Below are positions 63,877 to 64,000 of a stretch of DNA of 64,000 bases, piece after piece. Where the stretch lies: the NCBI GenBank assembly GCA_021845595.1, contig JAJZVV010000003.1, forward strand, positions 186,001 through 250,000, written 5' to 3'. The notes beneath the pieces are model-generated. The model made no database searches, had not been told where the DNA came from, and saw nothing but the letters and a program-made list of their open reading frames with translations. The position numbers were made by a program, and so were the translations under genes. The first letter of the stretch is position 1, and each line of letters opens with the position of its first letter. Origin of the DNA: Pseudomonadota bacterium. Lineage in GTDB: Bacteria; Pseudomonadota; Alphaproteobacteria; Acetobacterales; Acetobacteraceae.

Positions 63877-64000
63877 CTATTCCGCCGGCTGGCGCTTTGG
63901 CGCCAGGAACCCATCGAGGGCGAGAAGTGCGACGCCGCAGACGATGGCGGCGTCCGCGACGTTGAAGACGTACCACGACCAGCCGAAGGCGTGGGCATGG
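63877..64000 (-). CDS. lspA: Lipoprotein signal peptidase, 3' end only
   Basis: The last 40 codons, truncated by the window edge. The sequence has [21 protein letters not shown], which matches the C-terminal catalytic-Asp motif FNVADxxI of type II signal peptidase, followed by a short polar tail ([11 protein letters not shown]) and a TAG stop at 63877-63879. It processes prolipoproteins such as NosL and FlgH in this window. The start and the first part lie beyond the window. Confidence 0.85.
   Translation of the reverse strand, partial: HAHAFGWSWYVFNVADAAIVCGVALLALDGFLAPKRQPAE

Overview
The window is a GC-rich chromosomal segment from an alphaproteobacterium, most likely a member of the Rhodospirillales/Acetobacteraceae. 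The clues are the rpoZ-rel-acpS order, a DksA with a degenerate zinc finger, the alphaproteobacterial flagellar factors FliX, MotE and a DUF6468-type protein, a Tat-dependent clade I NosZ, and TCTAGAGC-bounded palindromic repeats. Genes are densely packed. Many start codons overlap the previous stop (ATGA or GTGA), so most clusters read as translationally coupled operons. The assignment rests on gene content only.

Layout. 1-3156: end of a glycine-cleavage operon (gcvH, gcvP). 3157-6318: rpoZ-rel-acpS on the minus strand, behind a readable promoter. 6392-15257: a complete nosRZDFYLX nitrous-oxide reductase operon (minus), divergent from a ferritin-like gene preceded by a possible 23-codon ORF. 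16338-18236: uvrC. 18659-21681: a cyclic amidohydrolase divergent from prpD. 22235-23020: a histone H1-like protein. 23078-25010: otnC/otnK, sugar-acid catabolism. 25073-28240: a four-gene overlapping operon (RibD-type reductase, zinc-free MDR dehydrogenase, a PTPS-fold protein lacking catalytic residues, glycosyltransferase) that looks like an undescribed pterin- or pyrimidine-derived pathway. 28272-42181: a flagellar/chemotaxis block (flgN, flgJ, flgI, fliX, dksA, flgH, flgA, flgG, flgF, fliL, fliM, a DUF6468-type gene, motE, cheY, cheZ and a 1025-residue exported protein). flgI and flgF each have a near-perfect sigma-54 promoter. 42326-44517: speD, speE and an HNH nuclease gene, bracketed by mosaic palindromic repeats. 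45066-49685: a branched-chain amino-acid-type ABC transporter with a LivM-LivG fusion. 49830-55182: an IclR regulator and a divergent ThDP enzyme, cupin, FAD dehydrogenase and second cupin. 55210-62811: a sugar-type ABC transporter (ATPase-permease fusion plus second permease and binding protein), an ApnO-like oxidoisomerase, a RuBisCO-like protein and a GntR/FCD regulator, resembling D-apionate catabolism. 62991-64000: a two-domain cupin, tRNA-Ala(GGC) and the 3' end of lspA.

The genes serve anaerobic respiration (N2O as electron acceptor), stringent response (Rel, DksA, omega), motility and a set of catabolic islands with their own transporters and regulators. The strongest candidates for something not yet described are the 25073-28240 operon and, second, the ThDP/cupin/flavoprotein cluster and the RuBisCO-like cluster. 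No CRISPR array, insertion sequence, integrase or prophage was seen. All functional assignments come from motif and family recognition by eye; no database search was run.
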